Shown here: positions 1 to 8,361 of the stretch, piece after piece
Position numbering within the stretch: position 1 is the stretch's first letter
Layout of the letters: each line of letters begins with the position of its first letter
Assembly (NCBI GenBank): GCA_002362625.1
Contig: DEUP01000033.1
Location: forward strand, 34,094-98,093
Source of the DNA: Clostridiales bacterium UBA3259
Lineage (GTDB): Bacteria; Bacillota_A; Clostridia; Oscillospirales; Oscillospiraceae
DNA length: 64,000 nt
Reading direction: 5' to 3'
Notes under the pieces: generated by a model
Seen by the model: the letters and a program-made list of their open reading frames with translations, nothing else
What the model was told of the DNA's origin: nothing
Databases searched by the model: none
Program-made: the position numbers and the translations under genes

Positions 1-414
1 CTGCTCGCCGCCGGACAGGGTGCCCGCGACCTGCTTGCGCCGCTCCTTCAAGCGGGGGAAGTAGGTAAAGACCTTATCGAGATCCGCCTGGGACACGTCC
101 TTTTTGATGTACGCACCCATCTCCAGATTCTCCTGCACGGTCATCTGCAGGAAAATCCGCCGTCCCTCGGGAACGTGGGCAAGGCCGGTGCGCAGAAGCT
201 TATAGGCGTCCACATGGGTGATGTCCTGATCGCAGAACCGGATGGAGCCGCCGCGGGGATGCATCAGACCGGAAACGGTCTTCAGAATGGTGCTCTTGCC
301 CGCGCCGTTGGCGCCGATCAGGGCAACAATCTCGCCCTCGCCCACCTCAAAGGACACGCCTTTGATGGCATGGATAGCGCCGTAGTAAACGTGAATATCG
401 TCAATTTTCAGCAT
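1..414 (-). CDS. livF: Branched-chain amino acid ABC transporter ATP-binding protein LivF (partial)
   Basis: This is the second ATPase of a branched-chain amino acid importer; only the N-terminal 138 codons are present and the gene runs off the left edge. The Walker A motif (GANGAGKST) lies near residue 37, a LivF-like segment VPEGRRIF follows near residue 80, and the start of the ABC signature (LSGGEQ) is at the edge. The ATG at 414 directly abuts the end of livG, so translation is probably coupled. It is the last visible gene of the operon livK-H-M-G-F. The family powers uptake of Leu, Ile and Val at the cytoplasmic membrane face. Confidence 0.93.
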   Translation of the reverse strand, partial: MLKIDDIHVYYGAIHAIKGVSFEVGEGEIVALIGANGAGKSTILKTVSGLMHPRGGSIRFCDQDITHVDAYKLLRTGLAHVPEGRRIFLQMTVQENLEMGAYIKKDVSQADLDKVFTYFPRLKERRKQVAGTLSGGEQ

Positions 415-1259
415 CACGCGTTCCCCTCCTCTTTGCCTAAGTAAGCCTCGATGACCGCGGGATTGGAGCGGATCTCCTCCGGCGTTCCCTTGGCGATGAT
501 CCGGCCGTAGTTGACCACGGCGATGGCCTCACAGACGTTCATGACCAGGTTCATGTCATGCTCAATGAGGAAGATGGCAATGTGGAAGGTATCCCGGATC
601 CTGCGGATCTGATGCATCAGCTCCGTGGTCTCACTGGGGTTCATACCGGCGGCAGGCTCGTCCAGCAGGATAATGGACGGGTTGGTAGCCAGGGCACGGA
701 CAATTTCCAGACGGCGCTGGACGCCGTAGGGCAGGCTCCCCGCCTTCTGATCCGCAACATCCTCCAGGCCCATAAATTCCAGCAGCTCCATGGCTCTCTC
801 GTTGGCCTCCCGTTCCGTCCGATAGTAGGAGGGCAGGTGGAGCAGAGAGGAAGCGAAGGAACACCGGATGCTGTTGTGCATACCCACCTTTACGTTGTCC
901 AGGGCAGTCATATCCGTAAACAGCCGGATGTTCTGGAAGGTACGGGCAATGCCCAAGCGGTTGACCTTGCTGGTGGTCATGCCCTTGGTATCGATGCCGT
1001 TAATGAGAATGGAGCCCCGGGTAGGCTGGTACACGGAGGTCAGCAGGTTAAAGATGGTGGTCTTGCCCGCGCCGTTGGGGCCGATGAGTCCGGAAATCTC
1101 GGTGGGGCCGATGGAGATATTAAAGGAGTCCACAGCGGTCAGACCGCCGAAGTCAATGCCCAGATTCCGTACATCCAGAACGGGCATTTTATCCTTGTCC
1201 TGTTCCCGAAGGAGGGTATAGCTGGGGATTTTCAGCATCTTACGGGAATATTCATTCAT
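414..1259 (-). CDS. livG: Branched-chain amino acid ABC transporter ATP-binding protein LivG
   Basis: This is the first ATPase of the importer, 281 residues from the ATG at 1259. Walker A (GPNGAGKTT), a LivG-type segment IARTFQNIRLF, Walker B (IILLDEPAAGMNP) and the switch histidine (LIEHDM) are all visible. The start codon overlaps the livM stop by four bases (ATGA), a sign of translational coupling. The first 25 residues are an extension relative to the usual LivG start at the MPVLDVRNL segment, so the true start could be internal. LivG and LivF form the ATPase pair beneath the LivH/LivM membrane pair. Confidence 0.95.
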   Translation of the reverse strand: MNEYSRKMLKIPSYTLLREQDKDKMPVLDVRNLGIDFGGLTAVDSFNISIGPTEISGLIGPNGAGKTTIFNLLTSVYQPTRGSILINGIDTKGMTTSKVNRLGIARTFQNIRLFTDMTALDNVKVGMHNSIRCSFASSLLHLPSYYRTEREANERAMELLEFMGLEDVADQKAGSLPYGVQRRLEIVRALATNPSIILLDEPAAGMNPSETTELMHQIRRIRDTFHIAIFLIEHDMNLVMNVCEAIAVVNYGRIIAKGTPEEIRSNPAVIEAYLGKEEGNA

Positions 1260-2374
1260 GACCGCTTCCCTCCTTTCTTACGAAACACTTTTTGAAACAG
1301 CTTTTTGAAGAAATCTGCCACTTTCTGAACCAGTTTTTTAAAGAAGCCTGCCGCCTTGCCGCTGACAATGGCTTCCACTTCCTTAAACCTGGGCGACCAG
1401 GTGAACAGCATCACCACAATGAGAACCACCGCGTACAGGATCATCCGGTAGTCCTGAAGACCCCGGAGGGCTTCAGGCAGCACATACAGCACCGTAGCGG
1501 AAATCACGGAGCCAAGGATGTTGCCCATGCCGCCCAGCACCACAAAGACCAGGATGTTAATGGAGCTGTTGAAGTTAAACTTGGAGGCGGTAATGGAGGA
1601 GTAGTTCAGTCCGAACAGCGCGCCGGCCATACCTGCCAGCATAGCGGAGACTACAAAGGCCTTCATGCGGAAGGCGGTAACGTTGATACCCACGGATTCC
1701 GCGGCGATCCGGTTGTCCCGGACAGCCTTAATGGCACGGCCTTCTTTGGAATTAATCAGATTCAGCACCACGAACAGGGTAATCAGCACCAGAACAAAGC
1801 CCATGGGGAAGGTAGCCAGCTTCTGAATGCCCGTAGCGCCCAGGGGGCCGCTGACGATCATGCTGCCCTCAGCACCCAGCTTCATTTTGGAGGTGGAAAT
1901 CGCCATATGAAAGCCATCCACGTCGGTGCCAACATAGAGGTTACCCACAATATTTTTCATGATCTCGCCAAAGGCCAATGTCACAATCGCCAGGTAGTCG
2001 CCCCGCAGCCGAAGCACGGGAATCCCGATGAGGAAGCCAACAAAACCGGCCACCAGCGCGCCGGCGCCCATGGCGCACAGCAGACGCAGGGAATCGGCGG
2101 CCACCACGTCCTTCAAAAGCGCCGCCACAACGACGCCGGAGAAAGCGCCCAGTCCCATGAATCCGGCGTGACCCAGACTCAGCTCACCGCAGATACCCAC
2201 CAGCAGGTTCAGCGACACGGTCAGGGAAATGTAAACGCAGATAGGCACCAGATAGCCCTTCACGGAGCTGCCCAGAGAATCGTAAACGCTCTGAATAATC
2301 AGAAAAGCCAGAATCACCACACCGTAGGTAATCAGGTTCATGCGGGTGGTTTTGTTACGCAATACTTGTTTCAT
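1256..2374 (-). CDS. livM: Branched-chain amino acid ABC transporter permease LivM
   Basis: A membrane permease with many hydrophobic segments. It carries the LivM-typical stretch LSLGHAGFMGLGAF near residue 70 and the cytoplasmic loop segment GRAIKAVRDNRIAAESVGIN that contacts the ATPases. I chose the ATG at 2374, ten bases after the livH stop and behind GGTGACGGGT, rather than the upstream in-frame start at 2413, which would overlap livH. This gives 372 residues. The last ~40 residues are unusually rich in Lys and Phe (repeated FFKKL), a basic amphipathic tail beyond the usual LivM end. Confidence 0.94.
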   Translation of the reverse strand: MKQVLRNKTTRMNLITYGVVILAFLIIQSVYDSLGSSVKGYLVPICVYISLTVSLNLLVGICGELSLGHAGFMGLGAFSGVVVAALLKDVVAADSLRLLCAMGAGALVAGFVGFLIGIPVLRLRGDYLAIVTLAFGEIMKNIVGNLYVGTDVDGFHMAISTSKMKLGAEGSMIVSGPLGATGIQKLATFPMGFVLVLITLFVVLNLINSKEGRAIKAVRDNRIAAESVGINVTAFRMKAFVVSAMLAGMAGALFGLNYSSITASKFNFNSSINILVFVVLGGMGNILGSVISATVLYVLPEALRGLQDYRMILYAVVLIVVMLFTWSPRFKEVEAIVSGKAAGFFKKLVQKVADFFKKLFQKVFRKKGGKRS

Positions 2375-2384
2375 ACCCGTCACC

Positions 2385-3266
2385 TTACACTTTCTCCTGA
2401 ACCTGCTTACCAAGCAGACCGGCGGGCTTCACCAGCAGAATGATGATCAGCACAGAAAACACAATGGCATCGGAGAACTGGGTGGAAAGATACACCTTGG
2501 AGAAGGTCTCAATGATGCCAAGCAGGATGCCTCCCAGCATAGCCCCGGGAATGGAGCCGATGCCGCCAAAGACAGCGGCGGTAAAGGCCCGGATGCCGGG
2601 CATAGCGCCGGTGGTAGGCTGAAGGGTAGGAACGGTGGAGCACAGCAGCACACCGGCCACCGCCGCCAGAGCCGAGCCAATGGCAAAGGTGGTGGAAATG
2701 GTGCGGTTGACGTTGATGCCCATGAGCTGGGCCGCGTCCCGATCCTCGGAGACCGCCCGCATGGCCTTGCCGGTGCGGGTCTTGCTGGTAAACAGGGTCA
2801 GACCGATCATCACCAGCACAGACACCGCCACCGTCAGCAGCACCTCAGCAGTGATGACAATGTCTCCGTCAAACAGGACGATGGAGCCGGCGGAGATGAT
2901 GCTGGTAAAGTTCTTGGGGCTGGAGGACCAGATCAGCTGAGCGGCGTTCTGCAGGAAGTAGCTGACGCCAATGGCCGTAATCAGAACCGCCAGGCTGGGG
3001 GTGCCCCGAAGGGGCTTATAGGCCAGTCCCTCAATGATAATGCCCAGAAGGGTGCATACCGCCATGGCCGCCAGCACGGATACAAAGGCAGGCAGCCCTA
3101 AGTAGTTGGTTACGCAGAAGGAAATGTAAGCACCCACCATGATAATATCACCGTGGGCAAAGTTCAGCATCTTGGCAATGCCGTAGACCATGGTATAGCC
3201 TAAGGCAATGATAGCATACACCGATCCGATACTGACGCCGTTAATCAGGTATTGGAGAATCTGCAT
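2385..3266 (-). CDS. livH: Branched-chain amino acid ABC transporter permease LivH
   Basis: This is the partner permease of LivM, 293 residues and all-hydrophobic apart from short loops. It carries the family segments YGIAKMLNFAHGDIIMVGAY near residue 30 and GKAMRAVSEDRDAAQLMGIN, the coupling loop. The ATG at 3266 follows an AGAGAGG ribosome site. It lies about 230 bases after livK and ten bases before livM. LivH and LivM form the transmembrane channel of the importer. Confidence 0.95.
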   Translation of the reverse strand: MQILQYLINGVSIGSVYAIIALGYTMVYGIAKMLNFAHGDIIMVGAYISFCVTNYLGLPAFVSVLAAMAVCTLLGIIIEGLAYKPLRGTPSLAVLITAIGVSYFLQNAAQLIWSSSPKNFTSIISAGSIVLFDGDIVITAEVLLTVAVSVLVMIGLTLFTSKTRTGKAMRAVSEDRDAAQLMGINVNRTISTTFAIGSALAAVAGVLLCSTVPTLQPTTGAMPGIRAFTAAVFGGIGSIPGAMLGGILLGIIETFSKVYLSTQFSDAIVFSVLIIILLVKPAGLLGKQVQEKV

Positions 3267-3495
3267 AAATAACCTCTCTTTCTCGTTCGACAGTCTATGA
3301 CAACGGTCGCTTTTCCCGCAGCCGCGGCCCTTCGGCCGCTCTCATGGACTGCCGCATACACGCCCCAGATGGGAGGGTCTCCCCTCCCATCCAAGTGATC
3401 ATTTTTAAGGCCTGAAAGCCCTTCTCTTCACCCCATATTTGGAGCGAACGCCCATCGGGAACGTAAAGGGGATCTCTTTCAGAGGGATGGTCCCA
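3267..3495 (-). other. Intergenic stretch between livK and livH
   Basis: These 229 bases separate the binding-protein gene from the permease genes. They hold short GC-rich inverted repeats (GCGGCCC/GGCCGC around 3321-3338) but no hairpin followed by a clear T-run and no convincing promoter. In binding-protein transporters such a spacer often helps keep the binding protein in molar excess by partial termination or mRNA processing. That role is only an inference here. Confidence 0.4.
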
Positions 3496-4719
3496 TTAGG
3501 CCATGGGTACGTAAACGCCGTCAGTGACAACCACAGCCGCGGGGGCCTTGGAGATCATGCCGTTCTCGTCCCAGGTCATGCCCTTACCGGTCAGACCGTC
3601 AACGGTCAGGCCGCCGGAGAACTGGCCCTTCAGAGCCTCGCACACATCAGCGGCGGGAGTGCTTCCGTCCACACCGGCAGCCACGCAGGCGTTGTACAGG
3701 GCGTAGATCACGTCATAGCCGTCAGCGGCGAACTGGTTGGGCACCAGGCCGTCCATCTTCTCCTTGAACTTAGCCACGAAGGAGGTGGTGTTTTCGTCGG
3801 TGGCGTTGGCATCGAAGGGGGTCATGAGAACCAGGCCCTCGGCCAGAGCGGTGTCAAAGCCTTCCACGGTCAGGATGCCGTCCATACCGTCGCAGCCGAA
3901 GAAGGTGGGCTTGTAGCCGATGGTGTTGGCGTAGGTCAGAACCTGGGAAGCCTCGGTGTAGTAGAAGGGCAGGAACAGCAGGTCGCAGCCGGCGTCCTTG
4001 CACATCATAACCTGGCTGCTCAGGTCAGCCTTGTTGTCGGCGGTGAAGGAAGCGTTGTCAACGGCGACGTTCAGGCTCAGCTCAGCGGCCTTTTCCAGGA
4101 AGCCGTTGGCAATACCGGCGGAGTAAGCGTCAGAGGAATCATAGATCACACCGATGACGGCGTCAGGCCACTTTTCCTTCATCAGCTCAGCGGCGGAAGC
4201 GCCCTGGTTGGGGTCGGTGAAGCACATCTGGTAGACGTTGTCGCCGGTGGTGGCAACCTCCACGGCGGAAGCGGAGGGGGTCAGCATGAAGATGCTGTCG
4301 TTTGCGCACTCAGCGGCAATGGCCAGGGAGGAGCCGGTGGTGACAGGGCCTGACATAACCTGCATGCCCCAGTCCTTCAGGGTGTTGTAAGCGGAAACAG
4401 CCTTATCGGATCCGTCGGCCTCGTCGTCCTCAGCCTTGAACTCGATCTGCAGGCCGCCCTTGGCGTTGATTTCCTCGACAGCCACTTCCATGCCGGCGCG
4501 AACGGCCAGGCCGTAAGCGGAGGCGGAGCCGGTGAGGGGGCCGGTCAGGCCGAACTTCAGAGCGGGGGCAGCGCCGTCAGCCGCGGGAGCCGCGGTTTCA
4601 GCGGGGGCGTTGTTGGCAGCGGGAGCCGTGGTCTCAGCGGGAGCGCTGGTGGAACCGCAGCCGGCCAGCATGGACATAACCAGCATGGCGGCCATCATCA
4701 GGGCAAAAAACTTTTTCAT
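3496..4719 (-). CDS. livK: Branched-chain amino acid ABC transporter substrate-binding lipoprotein
   Basis: This is an extracytoplasmic binding lipoprotein of the leucine-binding family, 407 residues. A lipoprotein signal ends in MLAGC (Cys21), followed by an Ala/Thr/Pro-rich tether. The mature domain opens with LKFGLTGPLTGSASAYG, the usual start of a type I periplasmic-binding fold. The ATG at 4719 follows AAGGAGAAAG; an in-frame ATG seven codons upstream lacks a spaced ribosome site. It is the first structural gene of the liv operon and lies directly behind the leader-peptide and terminator region. Ligand choice among Leu, Ile, Val or other amino acids cannot be read from sequence. Confidence 0.94.
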   Translation of the reverse strand: MKKFFALMMAAMLVMSMLAGCGSTSAPAETTAPAANNAPAETAAPAADGAAPALKFGLTGPLTGSASAYGLAVRAGMEVAVEEINAKGGLQIEFKAEDDEADGSDKAVSAYNTLKDWGMQVMSGPVTTGSSLAIAAECANDSIFMLTPSASAVEVATTGDNVYQMCFTDPNQGASAAELMKEKWPDAVIGVIYDSSDAYSAGIANGFLEKAAELSLNVAVDNASFTADNKADLSSQVMMCKDAGCDLLFLPFYYTEASQVLTYANTIGYKPTFFGCDGMDGILTVEGFDTALAEGLVLMTPFDANATDENTTSFVAKFKEKMDGLVPNQFAADGYDVIYALYNACVAAGVDGSTPAADVCEALKGQFSGGLTVDGLTGKGMTWDENGMISKAPAAVVVTDGVYVPMA

Positions 4720-4748
4720 GGTACTTTCTCCTTTTCTCAAAAAACTAT

Positions 4749-4775
4749 AAAAAAGCGGTTACGATCCGCAACCAC
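4749..4775 (-). terminator. Intrinsic terminator/attenuator before livK
   Basis: On the minus strand a 9-bp stem (GTGGTTGCG/CGTAACCGC with two G-U pairs, 3-base loop) is followed by TTTTTT and a second T-run. It lies between the leader ORF and livK, so it can only act as a conditional terminator. ACCAC at about 4804-4808 could pair with the GTGGT of the stem as an antiterminator, and TGCGT in the leader codons could pair with the adjacent ACGCA. Confidence 0.7.
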
Positions 4776-4810
4776 TTCTTCATACATCATGAATCCCTGG
4801 CTGCGTGGTA

Positions 4811-4957
4811 CTATCCTGGAATAATCAGGCAAAGGACGCAAATGGACACCGCCAGCAATCGGGCAGTGTCCAACAGGGAGCGAATTCGGGCAGAGGAGCA
4901 TGCCGCTGCGGAGGGGCAGCGGGAAGCGGAAGTTTCCATAGAAACGGTTGCCTTCAT
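4811..4957 (-). CDS. Putative leader peptide of the liv operon
   Basis: A 48-codon ORF with an excellent ribosome site (AAGGAGG, 9 bases before the ATG at 4957; a second in-frame ATG sits at 4963). It begins about 35 bases downstream of a near-consensus promoter. Codons 34-46 encode nine Leu, Val or Ile out of thirteen (LLAVSICVLCLII), followed by Pro-Gly-stop. An intrinsic terminator lies 35 bases after its stop and just before the livK ribosome site. The layout matches leader-peptide transcription attenuation, where ribosome stalling at branched-chain codons would favour read-through. No homologue is recalled; expression is inferred from the signals. Confidence 0.6.
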   Translation of the reverse strand: MKATVSMETSASRCPSAAACSSARIRSLLDTARLLAVSICVLCLIIPG

Positions 4958-4997
4958 GATCATCTGCCTCCTTGTCGGTCTGTTGGAATCTGGGTGT

Positions 4998-5026
4998 ATT
5001 GTATCTCACAGAAGGACATTTGTCAA
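4998..5026 (-). promoter_or_regulatory. SigA-type promoter of the liv operon
   Basis: Reading the minus strand: TTGACA (5026-5021), 17-base spacer, TACAAT (5003-4998). Initiation near 4990 would give a short 5' leader ahead of the ribosome site at 4973-4967 of the putative leader peptide. Confidence 0.85.
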
Positions 5027-5144
5027 CGTGGCAAATACCACAGAAAGAAATGGGTTTTCCGCTTTTTTTTGTATGCTATATACAAAGGCCTTTTTGGTCC
5101 TTTGAGGTCCTTCTTTTCCTCCCGCGTCCGTCTTCTCAAAACAC

Positions 5145-5185
5145 AAAATCCGATCGTCTTCCCAGCCCGAAGACGATCGGATTTT
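5145..5185. terminator. Bidirectional-looking intrinsic terminator after the PBP gene
   Basis: A perfect 17-bp inverted repeat (arms 5145-5161 and 5169-5185, 7-base loop) begins four bases beyond the PBP stop codon. On the minus strand it ends in TTTTGTGTTTT, so it terminates the ftsW-pbp operon ahead of the liv promoter. Confidence 0.9.
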
Positions 5186-5188
5186 TGC

Positions 5189-6562
5189 TTATTCGCCGTC
5201 CATGACAGCCTTGCAGGCCGCCAGGACCTTACTCAGCACGGGCACGCAGGTGTGGCTGCCGTAGCCGCCGTTTTCCACCACCACGATAAAGGCCAGGGGA
5301 TACGCTTCATCCGCCACAAAGCCCGCGAACATGGCGTTGGAGGTCTGTTCGCCGCCCAGCTGACTGGTGCCGGACTTGGCGCAGACATTCAGCCCCGGGA
5401 AATTCCCGTCGCCGTAGACGGCGATCACATTGTTCCGCATATATTCCTTTACGGTATTCGCCACATCTTTGGACATAATCCTGTCCGTCTTATGGGCCTT
5501 TGCCTGGTAGGTAATCCCGTTTCCGCTTTCCACCCGGGATACAATATATGGCTCCACACCAACGCCCTCTCCGGCAATTGTCCCCATAAAGGTCATGTAC
5601 CGGGCAGGGTTAATCAGGTCGCTGTGCTGTCCGATGCAGCTCCAGGCGAAGGACACCGCGCCTGCCTGAGAGATGTCATAGTTGCCCTTCGCGCTGGTCA
5701 CACCGTCAAAGCTGATGCTGTCCGCCACCTGGAATTTGTCCACATATTCTACCATATTCTCCCGCCCCACCAGCTTTGCCACCTGGGCAAAGGCACAGTT
5801 GCAGGAGTTTGTCAGGGCCTGCCTCAGGGTCTGGGTGCCGTGGGCCTTTTCGCAGGTGACCGCCTCGGTGCCGTATTCCACCTTTCCGGTGCAGGTAAAG
5901 GTCATGTCCTCGATTCCCGGAACACAGTCCAGGGCAGCGGAGGTGGTGACAATTTTATAAATGGAGCCGGGCACATACGACGACTGAAGGAAGCGGTTGA
6001 GGTATACGCCGCTGTAGGCCCCGGAGGTATCGTTTTCAATATCGGGTACATTGTCCGGGTCATAGGTTGGCGTACTCAGGGCGCAGAGAATCTCTCCGGT
6101 TTTGTAATTGTAGACGCCGATGGTGCCCTTTCTTCCGTTCATAGCCTCCAGGGCCGCGTTCTGCACCCTGGCGGATATGGTCAGGTGGATCCTGCCGCCA
6201 TCCTCTCCCCCATCGTAGATGCCGCCCACCAGGTCAAAGCCCGCCATTTCCGCGGCATGGCTGGCTACCGCGGCCGCGCTGATATAGCCTGTCCGGTCGC
6301 CCAGCCAGTGGAGGGTGGATTTGCGGGTGGTGCTGTTCTCCGAATAGGTTCTGCCGCCGTTTAAGTCCAGCAGCAGCTCTCCGCTCCGGTCTGTGATGGT
6401 TCCGAAGCCGATATTGGTGCCGTTGTAGATATGGGGCGAGCCCTGAAAAACGATCCAGTCCCCTGCCTTCACGGTGTATTCTCCCAGAAAAAACAGCATA
6501 CCGACCAGCAGCGCCAGAATAAACAGGGCCACAAGCCAGGTTCTTTTCGTTACTCTGTTCAT
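5189..6562 (-). CDS. Class B penicillin-binding protein (peptidoglycan transpeptidase)
   Basis: A membrane-anchored D,D-transpeptidase that cross-links peptidoglycan, 457 residues, shorter than typical FtsI/PBP2. One N-terminal membrane segment (about 8-27) precedes the extracellular domain. The catalytic motifs are complete: SIYK (200-203), SCN (253-255) and KSGT (396-399). The start overlaps the stop of the upstream FHA-FtsW gene by four bases. The pair resembles the rodA-pbpA arrangement in which a SEDS polymerase and its cognate PBP act as one complex. Whether it serves elongation, division or sporulation is not evident. Confidence 0.92.
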   Translation of the reverse strand: MNRVTKRTWLVALFILALLVGMLFFLGEYTVKAGDWIVFQGSPHIYNGTNIGFGTITDRSGELLLDLNGGRTYSENSTTRKSTLHWLGDRTGYISAAAVASHAAEMAGFDLVGGIYDGGEDGGRIHLTISARVQNAALEAMNGRKGTIGVYNYKTGEILCALSTPTYDPDNVPDIENDTSGAYSGVYLNRFLQSSYVPGSIYKIVTTSAALDCVPGIEDMTFTCTGKVEYGTEAVTCEKAHGTQTLRQALTNSCNCAFAQVAKLVGRENMVEYVDKFQVADSISFDGVTSAKGNYDISQAGAVSFAWSCIGQHSDLINPARYMTFMGTIAGEGVGVEPYIVSRVESGNGITYQAKAHKTDRIMSKDVANTVKEYMRNNVIAVYGDGNFPGLNVCAKSGTSQLGGEQTSNAMFAGFVADEAYPLAFIVVVENGGYGSHTCVPVLSKVLAACKAVMDGE

Positions 6563-8277
6563 GAGCCGGAACTCCTTTCTTTGGACAGACGCACGGCAAA
6601 GCTGGCGTTCTGCCGGGTATCCGCCGCCTTGATAAAGGCCAGCAGGCCCCAGGCGCCGATCATGCTGGTGCCGCCGTTACTGACAAAGGGAAAGGTCACA
6701 CCGGTAAAGGGCAGCACGTCCACGGTGCCCAGGCAGTTTAAAATGGTCTGAATCACCAAGACGCTGGCCGCGGTGCAGGCGCCGATGGAGTAGAAGCAGC
6801 TCCGGGCCACCCGGGTGGTGCGCATGGCAAAGAGGGCGAACACCACAATGCTGAGTACCGCCATCACCGCAAGCAGCAGTCCCCATTCCTCAGAAATGGT
6901 GGCAAACACGATATCGGAGTCCGCCGCGAACACATATTGCAGCAGTCCCTCCTCCGGCCCCAGGCCGAAGAGGCCGCCGGAGGCAATGCACATCAGCGCC
7001 CGGGTCTGCTGATAGCCGCTGTTCAGGGGATCCTCCCACACATGCCGCCAGGTGGAAAACCGCTGAAGGGCATGGGGAGCGATCTGCAAGGCCAGCACCC
7101 CGGCAAAGCCCAAGGCGGTGATGGCCAGGGCGATGGTGCCCACGCTGCCGGAGCGAAGGTAAGCAATCACCAGGAAGGCGCAGAAGAAAATCAGGGCCGT
7201 GCCGAAGTCATTCATGAGCGCCAGGCATCCGCAGATCACAATGGAGTAGCCGATGAACAAAATCAGGTTCCGCTTGTGCATGATCCGATCCATGGTAGAG
7301 GTGCCCGCGAACACAAAGCAGACCTTACTCAGCTCCGAGGGCTGCAAGGATAGGCTGCCGATTATCAGCCAGTTTTTCGCCCCGTAGTATTCCGTGCCAA
7401 ACACCAACGTAATCGCCAGAAACCCGATTCCTGCCGCCACAGCCCAGTATCGGAAGGCCTTTGCCCGTTCCAGATCCCGCAGAAACCAGCCGATCACCAG
7501 GAACATCACCACGCCCAGAATCAAAGCGCAAAGCTGCTTCACCGTTTCCCCGGGGTCAACCGTAGCCAGCGCCGCCATGCCGATGGTGCAAAGGAAGAAG
7601 GCCAGGGTCTCCACCTCAAAGGACTTCCGCTTTATGACGCAGTAGAATATGTACAGCAGCCACTGGCACAGCACAATGCCGCCAAAGCCCTGTAAAATGC
7701 TCACGAAGTCCTCCCGGCTGCCGTTCAGCAGATATCCCAGCAGCATCAGGCACTGGAAAATGGTCAGCAGCATTAAATTCGTCACGCTGTCCCAGCCGCT
7801 GGCCGCCTTGGTACGCAGCTCCGCCTGCCGGACCTCCTGCTTCTGGGTAATGGGCTGAAGCTGCATTTCCACGCCGCCGATGGAGATTCGGTCTGTAGGA
7901 GACAACGCGCAGATTTCCACCTGCCGGTCATTGACCCAGGTGCCGCCTCTGGAGCCCGCGTCGGAAATGGTCCAGCTTCCGTCGTCGTATCGGGTAAGCA
8001 CCGCGTGATTCCGGGATACCGTGGACAGGGCCACCGTCACGTCACAGCTTTTGCTGCGGCCGATGACCGTCTCCCAGTGGGTGATGGGCACCTGTTCTCC
8101 GCCGGGCATATTCAGCCAGCCCCAGATCTCCGGTTCCCGCCGGAAGGTCATCAGCGGCAGGGCGCACCGAAGCAGAATCAGCAGTCCCAGCACAGGAATG
8201 GCATAGCGAAGGAAGCCAATGTACTCGCCTGCCGCCACATTTTGGATTTCCGCCACGCTTTCAAAAAATTCTTCCAT
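6559..8277 (-). CDS. SEDS peptidoglycan polymerase (FtsW/RodA/SpoVE family) with N-terminal FHA domain
   Basis: 572 residues: a short N-terminal membrane segment (about 22-45), a cytoplasmic FHA domain (about 50-140 with GRSKSCDVTV, SRNHAVL and GGTWVNDRQV), then a SEDS domain of about ten membrane helices. SEDS signatures include ATISEEWGLL and FPFVSNGGTSMIG near the C-terminus. SEDS proteins polymerise lipid II glycan strands, and FHA domains bind phosphothreonine, so a Ser/Thr kinase may steer this polymerase. It is followed, with a 4-bp overlap, by its likely PBP partner. The ATG at 8277 sits behind AAGGAAGGTGAGGGT. Confidence 0.93.
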   Translation of the reverse strand: MEEFFESVAEIQNVAAGEYIGFLRYAIPVLGLLILLRCALPLMTFRREPEIWGWLNMPGGEQVPITHWETVIGRSKSCDVTVALSTVSRNHAVLTRYDDGSWTISDAGSRGGTWVNDRQVEICALSPTDRISIGGVEMQLQPITQKQEVRQAELRTKAASGWDSVTNLMLLTIFQCLMLLGYLLNGSREDFVSILQGFGGIVLCQWLLYIFYCVIKRKSFEVETLAFFLCTIGMAALATVDPGETVKQLCALILGVVMFLVIGWFLRDLERAKAFRYWAVAAGIGFLAITLVFGTEYYGAKNWLIIGSLSLQPSELSKVCFVFAGTSTMDRIMHKRNLILFIGYSIVICGCLALMNDFGTALIFFCAFLVIAYLRSGSVGTIALAITALGFAGVLALQIAPHALQRFSTWRHVWEDPLNSGYQQTRALMCIASGGLFGLGPEEGLLQYVFAADSDIVFATISEEWGLLLAVMAVLSIVVFALFAMRTTRVARSCFYSIGACTAASVLVIQTILNCLGTVDVLPFTGVTFPFVSNGGTSMIGAWGLLAFIKAADTRQNASFAVRLSKERSSGS

Positions 8278-8321
8278 ACCCTCACCTTCCTTTCCGGGGG
8301 ATACCCCGCTCTTTTGTTATA

Positions 8322-8349
8322 AAATGACACATTTTCGTCCGTATGTCAA
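8322..8349 (-). promoter_or_regulatory. Possible promoter of the ftsW-pbp operon
   Basis: The minus strand shows TTGACA (8349-8344) followed within 17-20 bases by an AT-rich CATTTTATAA stretch that could hold a poor -10. The -35 is perfect, the -10 is weak. Confidence 0.4.
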
Positions 8350-8361
8350 ATGAACTTTTTC

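Noticed and set aside
4741..4830. T-box-like sequence (AGTACCACGC) in the liv leader
   Set aside because: It lacks the core TGGNACCGCG match and no specifier stem upstream was found; the leader ORF with branched-chain codons fits better.
4737..5009. A 90-codon minus-strand frame overlapping the liv leader
   Set aside because: It starts upstream in another frame with no well-placed ribosome site and reads through the terminator; the 48-codon frame with AAGGAGG explains the region better.
4805..6364. 519-codon open frame on the plus strand opposite the PBP gene
   Set aside because: It is rich in Gly/His/Val with no domain and lies fully antisense to a gene with intact PBP motifs; a GC-bias shadow.
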